This document shows positions 40,925 to 53,038 of a stretch of DNA of 64,000 nucleotides, one piece after another (the stretch's first letter is position 1; each line of letters opens with the position of its first letter). A program made the position numbers and the translations under genes. Below the pieces are notes generated by a model. That model did not search any database. It was not told the DNA's origin and saw nothing but the letters and a program-made list of their open reading frames with translations. This DNA is from Xestospongia bergquistia (Eukaryota > Porifera > Demospongiae > Haplosclerida > Petrosiidae). Location: positions 8,219,432 through 8,283,431 of the forward strand of contig OZ014416.1 in NCBI GenBank assembly GCA_963965975.1, read 5' to 3'.

Positions 40925-41248
40925 GCATTCTGATTGGTCAGTAGTTTTCACCCACTCTTTTATTAACTACTCCACCCATAATAAATTGATGCAAAACTTT
41001 GTATAAGTTATGTGCAAAGTCAAGTTGCAATGTTATTCTCTAAGGGAATCTGTTAATAGTTCGTTTAAGAGGTTCTAAAGTCTAATCTTCATTCAGATTG
41101 CCTGTCTACAGACGCTAGAAGCGTATGCTTATCTGTGCAGTATACCAGTACTGTATTGTGAATTAAGATAGACCCAGCTGGAAGACAACTCTATCTTTTC
41201 TCAGTGCAGATCAACTAACTGTCTTCTATGTAAAGCCAATAAATGCAG
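40925..41248 (+). promoter_or_regulatory. candidate promoter and 5' non-coding exon of the XK-related gene
   Basis: A CCAAT-type box (CTGATTGGTCAG, 40930-40941) is followed by about 300 bp of more balanced composition that ends in a strong donor, AATGCA|GTAAGTC at 41248. The next same-strand acceptor with a long pyrimidine tract is CTCACTAG at 43168-43175, immediately before the XK-related ATG. I infer a non-coding first exon and a 1.9-kb 5' UTR intron containing a 60-bp satellite array. Confidence 0.4.
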
Positions 41249-41779
41249 TAAGTCAACATAATATCTGTAGTTGCATTAAAAGTAAATGTTCTTATATCCT
41301 TACTAAATCTACTTTTTTGTGTATAACGATGTTCATGTTATGAACTATAACAATCAAGCAATAAAAGTGGAATTAAAGCTTTTATTAAAAAAGACACAAA
41401 CTGCGACACTAAAAAATGACAAATACAACTCAATCCATATACTTTGTAAACTTTGGGTTGTCTGTGGCTATCTGGAAGGGAAGTGGGAGATTACTTAAAA
41501 CTACATAACAAACCATGATTAATTTTGCACTAAGATCTTAGGAAGGTTTCTTCAACCTTAGAAACTTAATTTTATTAGATACTTCACACACCGTACACAA
41601 GTACTTACAAAAATAGTAAATAGAATATATATAATGATCTTTTAAAACATTAGATATTTTTAATTTTTAGTAGATACACTTTATTATCTAAAGTGTTTGT
41701 GCTTAATCATTTTAAGAGGGCAATGACCTTTACTATAAGTTTATTTTATCTGTATTATTACAACTATAGTTTTCATTAT

Positions 41780-41885
41780 ATTAATACTATATAATATTAT
41801 ATTAATACTATATAATATTATACTAATACTATATAATATTATATTAATACTGTATAATATAATATTAACACTGTACATATCAATA
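41780..41885. repeat. 22-bp AT minisatellite
   Basis: Four to five copies of a unit of the type ATTAATACTATATAATATTAT. Confidence 0.85.
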
Positions 41886-42256
41886 GTGTATTATAACTAT
41901 ATTATTTTTCTATTTATAACAACTAATAGTATATATGGATATACTCAGCTACTCAAGTGATTTTTAAAGCTAGTACAATGTGTATTTTATATGTTATTAG
42001 TTAGTATTGAGTTCAGTTTGTTTATTATGTCTATTTTTAGTTTATTTTCTATTAACTATAATGACTATACTGTTTGTACTATCTTGAGAATTGTCTGGTA
42101 TGGTTACCATGATTGATAGATCCCTCCTCCATCTCCATAGGGAGAACATAAAATGATTGAAGCACTTTAAATTATTAGTTAAAATAGTGTTACCTTATTA
42201 ATTTGTAACCATAGAGCTGTAATAAACACTGATGCTTACTTGAATAGTATTTTTAA

Positions 42257-42628
42257 TACCACAGTGATCTACCATTAGTAAGCTCTAGACTAGTAAACAT
42301 CAGTACTTACCCCAGTGACCTAGGATAGCTATCATTAGTAAGATCTAGACTAATGAACATTAGTACTTACCAAAGTGACCTAGGATACCTACCATTAGTA
42401 AGATCTAGACTAATGAACATTAGTACTTACCAAAGTGACCTAGGATACCTACCATTAGTAAGCTCTAGACTAGTGAACATCAGTACTTACCACAGTGACC
42501 TAGGATAGCTACCATTAGTAACCTCTAGACTAGTAAACATCAATACTTACCACAGTGACCTAGGATAGCTACCATTAGTAAGCTCTAGACTAGTAAACAT
42601 CAGTACTTACCACAGTGACCTAGGATAT
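42257..42628 (+). repeat. 60-bp satellite, array 8 (6 units)
   Basis: Six forward-orientation units. Two neighbours share a variant (AAGATCTAGACTAATGAACA, ACCAAAGTGACC), evidence of local unit duplication. Lies in the presumed 5' UTR intron of the XK-related gene. Confidence 0.95.
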
Positions 42629-43139
42629 TCATATAATGTGGCTCCAAGCAGATGTTAGTTAGCTTTCACTAATTCTGATTCAATTACACAACATACACAT
42701 AACATTACTTCAAAACACGTAGAGGACCTCATGAATAGAATCAGTATATTATGTATAGAACTGGTGGGGTCCTGCTATAATAATATTCATAGCAACTTCA
42801 TAAATCTTTCCCTTTGAGTATATAATTCTCGAAGGATGAAGCTGATGAATATAAAAATAGGCCATGCTTTCCAAGCTAAAATATATTAAAATTCAAATAC
42901 ATAATTATGAGACATAATTGAATAAGTTTTGTGCTTGCCAAATTTCTTAGCTATGCCCAAGCTTAAATCAATAACTCTGTTTAATATGAATGTGTTAATA
43001 TTTTATGCGTTTGTTGTTGATATAATGATGTTTATTTTCACTTGACAGCTTTCATCGAATTGAATGTCAAAAAAATTGTGTATTATAAATTGTATGTGTG
43101 TTTTTTAACTAACGTTATGCTTTTAGTAATAACATGTCA

Positions 43140-43173
<34 letters not shown>

Positions 43174-43177
43174 AGTC

Positions 43178-44541
43178 ATGGCTGGTAACCAACAAACTCA
43201 TGAAGAAACTGACAGTTGTTGTCAAAGATGTTTGTCTTGTACATCAACATGTCTTATCACTTTATTCTGGATATTATCGCTAATAGCATACATGTTAGAA
43301 CTCATGTTTGGGGTGTGGTCAACAGTACTCTATTACCAACATGGTCACTATGTCTTATTTGGTGTAACAACAGCTGCAATACTTATACCAGTTATAGTAC
43401 TTACTATCGTATCATTGATATGGTATTATGACCAAGACAGGTTATACCAGTTATTACAACAGGCTCATCCAGATGACCTAGAGTTACGGAGGTATAAAAA
43501 TTTGATTGGAGTTGGGTCTCTTCTTTCCCACGTCTTACTTCTGGGACAAGTCTACAGGTACTTAAAATTTATTTAGAAATACATGAACCTTTCTAGTCAA
43601 TTGAATAGAGCAATTACAAGAGATATTGTAAGAGCTATAGTTATCTCTATTTGTTCAAGAATCATATCTGTCATTATATATATTATGATATCAGTTCTAT
43701 TAACTTAGTTTCATTCTGTCACTTCCTAAGCAAATTTCCCTATAGCTATCGCAAATTTTTATCAGACATAAATCTATCTATTGTTTTGATAGCGTGTTTT
43801 GATAAATCTACTACATCAACAGCACATGACGTTAAAAACATTACCTTAAAATATTTAGTGATAAACAGATCGATGAGTTAACAGATAATATTATTGTACT
43901 AAAAGTGTTCGTAGTTTTTTATCAAACAGATTTATTTCTTTGATTTTTTGTTACCAGACAATTCCTACATGTTAATAACTTGTCTACAAGTTGACACAAA
44001 ATGTATTGACACTGTTGACTAACAATTATCGTCTGTATATACTCATTGATCGTATTGTTTGTAGTATCTTGCCACTAGTAGGAGTGGTATTTAATATAAT
44101 ACCTCTCGTTTATATAGTTATTATATATTATAATATAAGAATGTTATCTATGTACATAGTAATTATAATATTTGATATGACACTCCTACTCTTTTAGCAT
44201 GTGAAACAATTCACGTTATATTATTAACCTGTATGTATCATGACTAATAATGGGATTATTTGTTTTCTTTATAGTTGTAACAATACCTACGTAGGGGGTT
44301 AAAAATATGTTAATAATGTTAAGTGTTGTTTGTAGTAATAGAGTGGTGTGTTTTTAATTTAGTTAAACCAAATGTCATTGTTATTAGACGTTGGTAACAA
44401 ATGTTGTCTGGTATGTATTGTGGTGTTGTGTAACATTATATAACAAATTATGTCAACATGTTATGTGAGTATTTATGTTGTTAATTATTCTCTCTTCTAT
44501 TTCTTTTCTTATTATTCTCTTTTTTCTTTCTTTTCTCTTAC

Positions 44542-44591
<50 letters not shown>

Positions 44592-47074
44592 CCTCCCTCA
44601 CTCTCCCCCTTCTCTCTCTCTCTCATAGATATGGTCAAATTATTATTTTATTGATCACAAGAACATCAGTCTATGACACTGTCACATTGAGACGAGACTC
44701 TGCCCTTCTCTCCTTCCTACATTGCTTCTTAACCTCAGCACCTCTTGCTGTGGCTCAACTTTATGTTGTCATGATAGCCACAATGACAGACACACCCACT
44801 AATCTGAGCACCTCCCCTTATCCAATATCAATAGGCTGTTTAATATCAGCTGGAATATCACTGGTATTATCAATTTTCTTATATACAGGATCCGATCGTC
44901 TTCACACTGAGAAACGCCGAATTGTTCTTCCAGCTTACTTAACCACCTTCTTATGGCACATGTGTCTAGTACCAGCTCGTATAGCAGCCTTTGCATTATT
45001 TACATATGCCTACGGTCCATATATTGCCGTGGTAATAGGTGTACATTGGATAGTAGCTGCAATATGGACATTTACTGAGAGAACTAATTTTTGTGGCGAT
45101 TTGAGTACTACACCACCTAAAAAGAGATACTACTTAGAAATTCCATTCGTTCTAGTTGTCTCATTTATTTTCACTTTTATTTATTTCAATGTAAGAGATG
45201 GATCAACTCTCTTGCGTATCATTATATATCATCTCCTAACCTCCATTGAGACACTTCTTATAGCTGCATTGTTTTATGCTGCTCACACTAACTTACTTTA
45301 TGCTCCCTGGATGTTTGCCTTGACTGTTGGCTTTTATATACTGGGTATGGCTTTTATGTTTGTGTATTATGCTGCTTGGCATCCCAATCGTACAGAGGAT
45401 TGTTTTCTTGCTGGTTGTCCAAGAAGCTGGGATTGTTGTGAGTGCTTTCATAAAGCTACTTTATCTATAGGTAATGTTGACCTTCCGTTAAATGATGCTG
45501 AGATCACCAATGAACAACCTTTACAGAGACATAGAATGAGATCTCATGGAATACATAATTCAGAATTACCTGGGAATGAAAGGAGCACTGAATTAATCCG
45601 TCATGATCCTAGAACAAATGCTATTAATAATTTAACACTGCTTACCTCTGGAAATGGTCCTATATATACACCAATGCATGTAGCTCAAAATGCCAGGCCA
45701 TCTTCTAATAGTATCCGAAACAATAGAAGATCTACATCAAGTATACCTAATACTAGAGCCCGGGCTTTATATGGAGGTCATCCAGCAACAAATAATGAAC
45801 CAACTAATCAAGTTGTAGCATTGTATGAGAATCCTGTGACTAACATTTCCATGGCAACTCCTGCACCCAGAGATATTGTTACGAATCGTCACAGCAGTGC
45901 TAGTCAATATAATTATCCTAATAGTGTCCCTGTTAACATATACCGTAGCCATAGCAACCAAAATAACCGCCAACATAAATACAATGGAGTGTCCATGGAA
46001 TCACAAGATATCGATGTATCAAAGGTCAGTCCTAAAACTACTCCTTTGCCTCGTAAACAAGCGTGGCGATATTCAGATGGATATCAGCTGCAATGCCGCC
46101 CACTTCCTAAATTACCTCGTCACAGTATGTTCTTTGGAGCTTCTAATCCTCTACCGTCTCCAATTGGTGAAGAGCCTGGTCAAACTGGATTAGATAACGG
46201 GTTTGTTAGAAAACAATCGACTCCCATTGTTCATGTCAGCTCAGCAGAGGAACCATATGGTCATCGTAGTAGTACTCGTTCTCGTTTATCTATAGCATCT
46301 AATCCTGTCAATGATTACAATAGACCATCATCAGTAATGAGAAGCTCCACCCATTTTGATGAGAAATCATATTTAGAATCATATTACAGACAACACATGA
46401 GTAGAAACGACTTTTTACGTAACCATAGCAACCATCATTCACCTTTAGACAGTGCTAATAGTAGTCCTGCTCATACCAAACGCTCCCAATTAGCCACACC
46501 CCATCGTCATCGAAGCCTCAGTCCAATACAATATGGTAGTAGACGTAGCAGTGATGGATATATAAGTAGTCAACGTGGTTCACCCTATTCAAGATCGGCA
46601 AACTGTACCCCAAAACAAAGCCCATATACTCCAAGAAGAAAACGAAGACCCTCAAATCCTCTCCATACTCACGATCCAATGGTCGAGTTTACTCAATTAT
46701 ATTCTACTGGTTCAAAATGTAGTCCATCTAGACATCGTCATACGAGTCAAATCTCGCACTCTTCACAACAAACAGGTGATGAAGTGGGTGGAGCTACATC
46801 ATCATCATATTTGTTAAGTTCTGATAATCACAGTGAAGTTGTTACTAATGGAGCTACGTCCGACAAACCTTTGTCCGATAATGAGACACCATTAACTCAA
46901 ACAATCACTGAAATAACTCCTCCCCCTTCATCGACTGAGTCTACTCAACAAAGTTCTACAGCAGAGACTTCTAGTACTGGTTACATAAATGTAAGTAAAG
47001 TCTTAAATATATCTTCACGCACTAATAATCACTTTGTATCTCCAACTATAACCAGCTGCGGTACACTTGTTTAA
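43178..47074 (+). CDS. XKR: XK-related membrane protein with long disordered tail
   Basis: XKR proteins are multipass plasma-membrane proteins, some of which scramble phospholipids (several after caspase cleavage). Two coding exons, 43178-43557 and 44629-47074, give 941 residues; the family is usually 400-650. The XK domain spans roughly residues 25-370 and contains about eight to ten hydrophobic segments (for example LIPVIVLTIVSLIWYY, IAVVIGVHWIVAAIW, FVLVVSFIFTFIYF). Family blocks: LSHVLLLGQVYRYGQ at the splice junction, LLSFLHCFLTSAPLAVAQL, TFLWHMCLVPARIAAFALF, IYFNVRDGSTLLRIIIYHL. The following about 560 residues are polar, Ser/Arg/Pro/Asn-rich and without predicted structure, an unusually long cytosolic tail; I do not see a certain caspase site. 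Exon 1 begins two bases before the ATG, after a (CT)n tract and CACTAG. Intron 1 (about 1.1 kb) is AT-rich and ends in another (CT)n tract. Subtype (XKR4/6/8-like) cannot be fixed. Confidence 0.88.
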
Positions 47075-47264
47075 AATTTTACGTATTATTATATATTATA
47101 TAATATTTATCAAATCACTTCATTATATTATTATTATTGTTATTATTATTATTATTATTATATATAATAATGATTTTATTCTGTTTATGAATGTTAACAA
47201 TTCATTGTCCATAAATTCTATAGCAGTTCACATATTGTAGTAATGTCATTCCATATATGTTCTT
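47075..47264. other. convergent 3' intergenic, XK-related / MRPL13
   Basis: 190 bp of very AT-rich sequence with a (TTA)n microsatellite at about 47127-47162. The two 3' UTRs must lie here or overlap. Confidence 0.6.
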
Positions 47265-48173
47265 TTACAAGTGAGGAAGATCAACAAGACTTGGAAAATT
47301 TTCTATTTCTTCTAAAGTATAATCTTCTAGTCTTTTTATTATTGGACAAGGACCAGGTAACTCTTTATAAATATTAGCTTGATAAGGATAAGTCTATATG
47401 GAGAGATAACCCCTGGTTAATTAAAATTTAATTATACTGACCTCATCTGGAAAGAGATGTAAACGTCTCATTCTCTTTTTCCGTAAATTGTTTTTTGGTA
47501 ACATTCCATTTACAGCTTTCCTTAATACCTGTAGTAACAGAATGGAGAAAGACAAAAGAAGAATGAATAACCTTTGTATGGTCTTTTTCATGTAAATCTT
47601 TTGCTAAAATCTCTTTTAGACCACCAGGAAATCTGCAATTTAATTGATAAATTAAGTTGTTTTAATAAATTTATTTACCCAGTGTGATGACGATATAATT
47701 TTTGATCCCATTTGCGACCAGTGAAGCTAATATGACTAGTATTAATGACTACAACATGATCACCAGTGTCCACTATATAGAGAGAAGATCAGTTATATTG
47801 GTACATTGGTTAATGCAGAAATGGGTAGTTGATGTCATAATGGTATAATGAAACTATGTTACCATGGTAATGCTTATATTGGTATATTGGTTAATGCAGA
47901 AATGGGTAGTTGATGTCATAATGGTATAATGAAACTATGTTACCATGGTAATGCTTATAATGATATATTGGTTGAGGTACCTGAAGGATGGTAGATTGGT
48001 TTTGTTTTTCCTTGCAATATCAAAGAGATCATTGTTGCTAGACGACCGACCACTTGATTACGAGCATCAATGAGGTACCATAACTTAGTATGTGTTGCTA
48101 TACTCTAGCAAAGATATTATAATATTAGTTATTTAACAGTGTACTTCATTACCTGACTGAGTCTAGAGGCCAT
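47265..48173 (-). CDS. MRPL13: mitochondrial large ribosomal subunit protein uL13m
   Basis: Component of the mitochondrial 39S subunit, homologous to bacterial L13. Six exons: 48173-48153, 48104-47981, 47772-47679, 47632-47572, 47528-47442 and 47393-47265, in phase, 171 residues (human 178). Landmarks: [83 protein letters not shown] and the C-terminal extension with [15 protein letters not shown] that is typical of the mitochondrial protein. Introns 3-5 are 46, 43 and 48 nt, among the shortest in the window. Intron 2 (about 210 bp) holds an 80-bp tandem duplication, each copy with GTTACCATGGTAAT. It runs in the same direction as UGDH, 112 bp downstream of the UGDH stop. Confidence 0.94.
47790..47960. 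repeat. 80-bp tandem duplication in MRPL13 intron 2
   Basis: Two nearly identical copies of GTACATTGGTTAATGCAGAA... to ...ACCATGGTAATGCTTATA. Each carries one X-box-like palindrome (47858-47871 and 47939-47952). Confidence 0.9.
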
Positions 48174-48285
48174 GCTTTCCATATATCACAATTAATTTCA
48201 AAATTTCTTTAGAGTTAACATAATTATATATACTAATAATTAGAACATCTAATATGTAATTTTAATTTAGTACATCATCTAGACA

Positions 48286-49701
48286 TCAGTGGAGGGGGGA
48301 ATTGGGGCGTGGTGTCACTTTTCCAACAGCTTCCACCTCAAAACCAATTTCAGTAAGACGCTTATGATCAAGAATTAGCCGACCATCAAAAATGAATGCA
48401 GGTTTTTGCATCAACTCATAAATTTGCTGATAATCCAAAGTAACAAACTCATCCCATTCAGTACATATGACAATAGCATGTGAACCTTCAGCTGCCTTAT
48501 AAGGATCGGATGCAATTTTCACATATTTGTCAAAGTCAGCTGGTGAGTGGAAAACATCACAGTCAGAAAGATCAAAGCGGATCTGTTCAGGCTCTACTTT
48601 CGGATCATAAATAATCAAATTGGCTTCCTCCTCTAGTAGGTACTTGCTAACATACAAGCTTGAAGACTCTCGAGTGTCACCTGTGTTTTTTTTGAAGGCA
48701 AAACCATAAATTGTAATGCGTTTACCTGTTATTGTACCAAAGAGGCGCTCAATAATCTTTTGTGCAAAGCGACGTCTCTGATAGTTATTTAAAACTATGA
48801 CTTGGTGCCAATACTCTGCTACTTCAGGCAAATTAAGAGCCTCGCAAAGATACACTAAATTAAGAACATCCTTTTGGAAGCAGCTGCCACCAAATCCCAC
48901 GCTAGCACGAAGAAATTTATCTCCAATTCTCGAGTCCTTACCTATAGCGAATGCTACTTCTTGGACATCAGCTCCAGTAGTTTCACACACAGCACTAATG
49001 GCATTTATACTGGATATCCTCTGAGCTAAGAAAGCATTTGCTGTTAATTTCGAAAGCTCAGATGACCATGTATTCGTCGTGAGTATGCGTTCCTTTGGTA
49101 CCCAAACTTCATATATTGCACTTAACTCAGCAATTGCTTGTTGACCACTCTCTGTTGGTTCTCCACCTATAAGTACACGATCTGGATTTAACAGGTCTTT
49201 AATAGCTGTACCCTCGGCAAGAAACTCGGGATTGGAAAGAATTTGGAAGGAAACTGTCGGAGAATTATGTCTAAGAATTTTTGAGATACTTTCAGCAGCT
49301 TTTACAGGAACGGTACTTTTTTCTACAACAATTTTAGGATTCTTAGCAACCTCGGCTATCTTTCTAGCTGCAGACTCGATATACTTCAAATCAGGTGCTC
49401 GACCTTTACCCATACCAAAAGTCTTAGTGGGTGTATTAACAGAGATAAAGATAAGATCAGCTTCTGTAATCCCTTTGACCACATCATCTGAAAAGAACAA
49501 GTTTCGCCCACGGCAAGACTTTACTATCTCTGCTAAACCGGGCTCGAATATAGGCAGGTCATCTGAATTCCAAGCACTGATCCTCTCCTTGTTAATATCT
49601 ACAACAGTCACTTTAATATTAGGACATTTTAAAGCAATCACAGTACAAGTGGGCCCACCGACATAACCAGCACCTATACAACATATTGAGTTAATTGGCA
49701 T
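48286..49701 (-). CDS. UGDH: UDP-glucose 6-dehydrogenase (intronless)
   Basis: Cytosolic enzyme that oxidises UDP-glucose twice with NAD+ to UDP-glucuronate, precursor of glycosaminoglycans and xylose. One uninterrupted frame of 471 residues (vertebrates 494). N-terminal Rossmann motif [31 protein letters not shown], the substrate loop [12 protein letters not shown], the catalytic cysteine in [19 protein letters not shown], the second Rossmann-like domain with [15 protein letters not shown], and VICTEWDEF are all present. The C-terminus is short, ending [12 protein letters not shown], so the vertebrate tail is missing. The eukaryote-type GGSCFQKD context argues against recent bacterial transfer. 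Absence of coding introns contrasts with every other recognised conserved gene here; retrocopying followed by retention, or wholesale intron loss, would explain it. It lies head-to-head with KHDRBS at 218 bp. An AAATTCCTGTGG stretch at 49741-49752 (+) could be a 5' UTR splice site. Confidence 0.97.
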   Translation of the reverse strand: MPINSICCIGAGYVGGPTCTVIALKCPNIKVTVVDINKERISAWNSDDLPIFEPGLAEIVKSCRGRNLFFSDDVVKGITEADLIFISVNTPTKTFGMGKGRAPDLKYIESAARKIAEVAKNPKIVVEKSTVPVKAAESISKILRHNSPTVSFQILSNPEFLAEGTAIKDLLNPDRVLIGGEPTESGQQAIAELSAIYEVWVPKERILTTNTWSSELSKLTANAFLAQRISSINAISAVCETTGADVQEVAFAIGKDSRIGDKFLRASVGFGGSCFQKDVLNLVYLCEALNLPEVAEYWHQVIVLNNYQRRRFAQKIIERLFGTITGKRITIYGFAFKKNTGDTRESSSLYVSKYLLEEEANLIIYDPKVEPEQIRFDLSDCDVFHSPADFDKYVKIASDPYKAAEGSHAIVICTEWDEFVTLDYQQIYELMQKPAFIFDGRLILDHKRLTEIGFEVEAVGKVTPRPNSPLH

Positions 49702-49919
49702 ATTAATTCTTTTGTCGATATTAAGATACAGCTAGGTTGAAATTCCTGTGGGGAAAAAATCATAAGAATTTAAGAAATCTATAAAAGTAACGTCGAATGC
49801 AGGGCAGCTCAGAGAGGGCAACGGTCGGAATTGAGGGTTGGGGGTTATACCTAAAATATCAAACATTCTGCGCATGAGCAATCGGAATTATCGCAATGCA
49901 TGTGCTGACGTGCTTTTAA
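49702..49919. promoter_or_regulatory. bidirectional promoter, UGDH / KHDRBS-like
   Basis: 218 bp between divergent start codons; the central part (49800-49900) is clearly richer in G/C and CpG (GGGCAGCTCAGAGAGGGCAA, GCGCATGAGC) than the surrounding DNA. No TATA box. Confidence 0.6.
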
Positions 49920-51308
49920 ATGGAGGATAAAAGAGACCAGGGCAACCCCGGTCTTTCTCAACCATTTCAAACGTCTATTAGGCAAATGAATGTTGCAAGG
50001 AATGTATTAGAGGAACTAAAAGCAGAGAGAAATGCTTTAGACCCTTCATTCGTTCATTGTGTTCGTCTACTTGACTCAGGTAAGCTCAGTAACTTACTGA
50101 ATTATATTTCTTGAAAACAATCATTTTGTTCTTCTTTTCACTTCATACACAGAGATCAATCGATTGTCGTCTGCAGGAGATCCTTCTCAACCTCAGTCGG
50201 AAAAAATATTTGTTTCATTTGACGATCAAAAAAAATTCAATCTCATAGGTCGACTACTTGGGCCAAAAGGTCTCACTCTAAAGCGTATCCAAGCTGAGAC
50301 CAATACCAAAATGAGCATTTTGGGGCGTGGCAGTATTAAAGATCGAAACAAGGAGGAAGAGCTTCGTAACTCTGGTAATCCTGCCTACGCTCATTTGCGG
50401 GATGACCTTCATGTTCTTATTGAGTCCACACCTCCTAATTCATTACAAAAAATAGCAGCTGGTGTTGCTGAAGTTCACAAAATGCTGATCCCACCAGTAA
50501 GTGTAGTCACCATGGTAACAGTACTGCTACTATGGCAACCGTTAATAAATTTTTTTAATATATCATGTATAGTGCATACCATTCATGGTTAACAGGGTTT
50601 CATTTAGAAAAATGGACAGGGGGGGGGGCAAAATAATACTTAGAGAAAATTTAGGGGGACGAAGGGACTGCGTGCGACAGCGTGCCCTCTAGGGAAGTCT
50701 GGAGGCATGTGCCCCAGAAAATTTTTGAATTTTAGACCCTCTGAGATCACTTCTGGCACATTTTCAGACCATTTGTGGTTTTCAAATGACATGGAATAAA
50801 AAGAATAGAAGAATAGCTGTTTAGGTTAAAAACTGTACATTCTTCTTGTGTTTAGCCTAAGGTTATCTTATGTTGTATATTCCTTGTGTTGAGTTTCAGT
50901 TCTGTATTCATTACATCCAATTACCCCTTCAAAAAATGGCTAACCTAATTTCCAAGGAGGGGCAAGACTCTGGCAAGGGGGGACAAATGCCCCCTCCCAC
51001 CCCCTCCCCCCCTAAAATGAAACCCTGGTTAATACACATGTTATATTATAAGTTGTGTATGTATTGTAGGAACCTGGTCAACCAGACTTTGCTTCTAAGT
51101 ACGAAGCTGCACTACCTTCTTCTGGAGGTTACTCCATGGGAAGAGGACCTCCTCCACCTATATTACCCACACCAGGTTCACCTCCATCAAGTCACAGTGG
51201 GCGTGGTAGTGGACGTGGTGGTCGGGGAATGGGTGGTGCTCTTGGAGGTAGAGGGAGAGGAAGAGGAAGAGGGATGGGAAGGTCAGCGTTAAAGTGGCAA
51301 ATAAATGT

Positions 51309-51358
<50 letters not shown>

Positions 51359-52463
51359 ACTATTTATATTATCACTACATGTTAGATCCAGGGAAGATAG
51401 CACTTCTGGTAGAATACAAAAAAGGTATATAAAAAAATATAATTTTGTAGTGAGAAGAATTATGTTATAATTTAAATCTCTCCTGCTATGCTTTATTGCT
51501 AGCAGTAATGACTTCAATAGAATTGTTAGACTTCTTTATAACAATCATTTAACTATTTCAGTAAAAACAATTCTTTAATTTATATAGTTTGTATGGAATG
51601 AATTCATCACCAGGTGGCTCTAATCTAGCTAGTGGGCGTGACTCTTGGCGAGAAGGGGCTATATCCAAAGATTATAATCATGGGTAGGTTTAGTATGATG
51701 TCATTATGATGTCATAATATCGTTGGTTTCAGGGTATCTAGTTATGGTGAATATAGTGGAGTTGATAGTCATTCTTATGGAGGGGACTCATATCCTAGCG
51801 GAGATAGTTATTTTAATACTTTCACTGATAGTACCAGAGACTCTTATGGTAAGTTATTTAGAAAAGTACATTAAAAGACAATGTTTCTGTTAATTGTTGT
51901 GATTAAAAGGACATCCTCCTGTTATTGGTAGCCCAGATATTATAGTATAATTATTAATATGGCTAGCAAGCTTACAGGTGGTCCTTCTGATGACCACACC
52001 CACCTGTCTGTAGTGTATTACTACTGCTGGTATGGGTTGACTTGTAAGTTCTGCCTACTGCAGTGATAAGCCTGATAGTAATAATGATATTCATAGTCCT
52101 TTTTGATAATCTTCTACATCAACAAGGCTCCATATTCATTACATATTAACTATTTTATAATAGACAGTGTCCTAATATAGGGTATCCTCAAACAAGTGTC
52201 CTTAATATAGGGGTATCCTCAAACAAGTGTCTTAGTATGGGGGGTATCCTTAAACAAGTGTCCTTAGTATAGGGGGTGTCCGTTGTATAGGGGTATCCTT
52301 AATATAGAGTGTCTCTTTAATTGTAATTTATTGCTTTTAATTAGGTGGGCGTGGTAATGGAAGTGGTGAATGGAAAAGTGGGCGTCCTCCAACTAGACGA
52401 GATTATCGTCATCATCCTTATGACTCAGGTCCTCCCCCTAGTGGACGTGAATATTATTATTGA
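49920..52463 (+). CDS. KHDRBS: STAR-family KH-domain RNA-binding protein, Sam68-like
   Basis: STAR proteins bind U/A-rich RNA through a QUA1-KH-QUA2 module and regulate splicing and signalling. Six exons: 49920-50079, 50153-50496, 51070-51281, 51588-51683, 51733-51848 and 52345-52463, in phase, 348 residues. QUA1 dimerisation helix: ARNVLEELKAERNALDPSF...RLLDSEINRL (about residues 27-60). KH domain: FNLIGRLLGPKGLTLKRIQ with the GPKG loop, TKMSILGRGSIKDRNKEEEL and YAHLRDDLHVLIES (about 75-150). The exon 3 product is proline-rich then RGG-rich (GRGSGRGGRGMGG, methylation-prone). The C-terminus is Gly/Tyr/Ser-rich ending PPSGREYYY, as in Sam68, whose C-terminal tyrosines are kinase targets. Closest to the KHDRBS subgroup rather than QKI or SF1. 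Intron 2 (570 bp) hosts a 435-bp inverted-repeat element. A GTATGT donor at 52475 and TTTTACAG acceptor near 52670 suggest a possible 3' UTR intron. Confidence 0.9.
50593..51027. mobile_element. non-autonomous DNA element in KHDRBS intron 2
   Basis: Inverted ends CAGGGTTTCATTTAG (50593) and CTAAAATGAAACCCTG (ending 51027), flanked by GTTAA on both sides. A G-run (GGGGGGGGGGC, about 50620) lies inside the left end and C-rich runs (CCCCCTCCCACCCCCTCCCC) inside the right end. The CAGGG tip recalls hAT-like families, but the flanking repeat is 5-6 bp, not 8. No coding capacity seen. Confidence 0.6.
51307..51358. repeat. (GT)n(GA)n compound microsatellite
   Basis: Uninterrupted TG run followed by GA run, 25 bp after the KHDRBS exon 3 donor. 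Confidence 0.95.
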
Positions 52464-53038
52464 CAAAGTTTAAGGTATGTTTGTTTCAATTAAATAATTA
52501 TAAAAGTTAAGAAAAAAAATTTTTGCCTCATCCCTTAATAATTGAATCCAATGGCATAAAAATAACTAAAATTGACACAAGCCCGTTATTAATCCAATCT
52601 TATCTTAGTAACCATGGTAACAGTTTTATTAAACTATTAATTTTCTTTCCTCAATTATTTTGATTTTACAGAGTAAAAATAAAATGTTCAAAATTAAAAT
52701 GGCCGCTTCAAAAGACAAGGAACTAAACATTTAACAGTAAAAATAATTAATTTAATTAAATACTTCAATTAAAACAACTAAAAAGCATTTTTTATTTAGT
52801 TTTGTTATGCTTTCTTATAGAAACTTATTTACAAAACCTTTTCTTCAGTTAATACATCATTTGAAGTACTTAAACTCAAAATCACATGATTGTCATGTAT
52901 TTGTCACATGACTGAAAAGTACATGAGAATGATGACATATATTAGCATTAAATAATATAATATAAATATAAAATAAATATTTTATTTGAAATATTTTTTG
53001 GAAAATTCTATTAATAAAAAAAAAATAGTCTAATTAAG
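52464..53038. other. convergent 3' intergenic, KHDRBS / CCM2
   Basis: AT-rich; contains a perfect X-box-like GTAACCATGGTAAC (52608-52621) and several AATAAA strings on both strands near 52965-53015. No gene seen. Confidence 0.5.

Noticed and set aside
44453..44638. Arg/Glu repeat frame opposite the XK-related gene
   Set aside because: Translation of the CT microsatellite in intron 1; likewise the first 60 codons of the open frame starting at 44450 are intron, since the acceptor at 44628 restores the family sequence.
49232..49666. 144-residue plus-strand frame opposite UGDH
   Set aside because: Antisense to conserved, catalytic-motif-bearing UGDH sequence; no independent support.
48286..49701. 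Bacterial horizontal transfer of UGDH because it lacks introns
   Set aside because: The catalytic-cysteine context and downstream sequence are of the eukaryotic type, and the gene shares a promoter with a typical animal gene; retrocopying is simpler.
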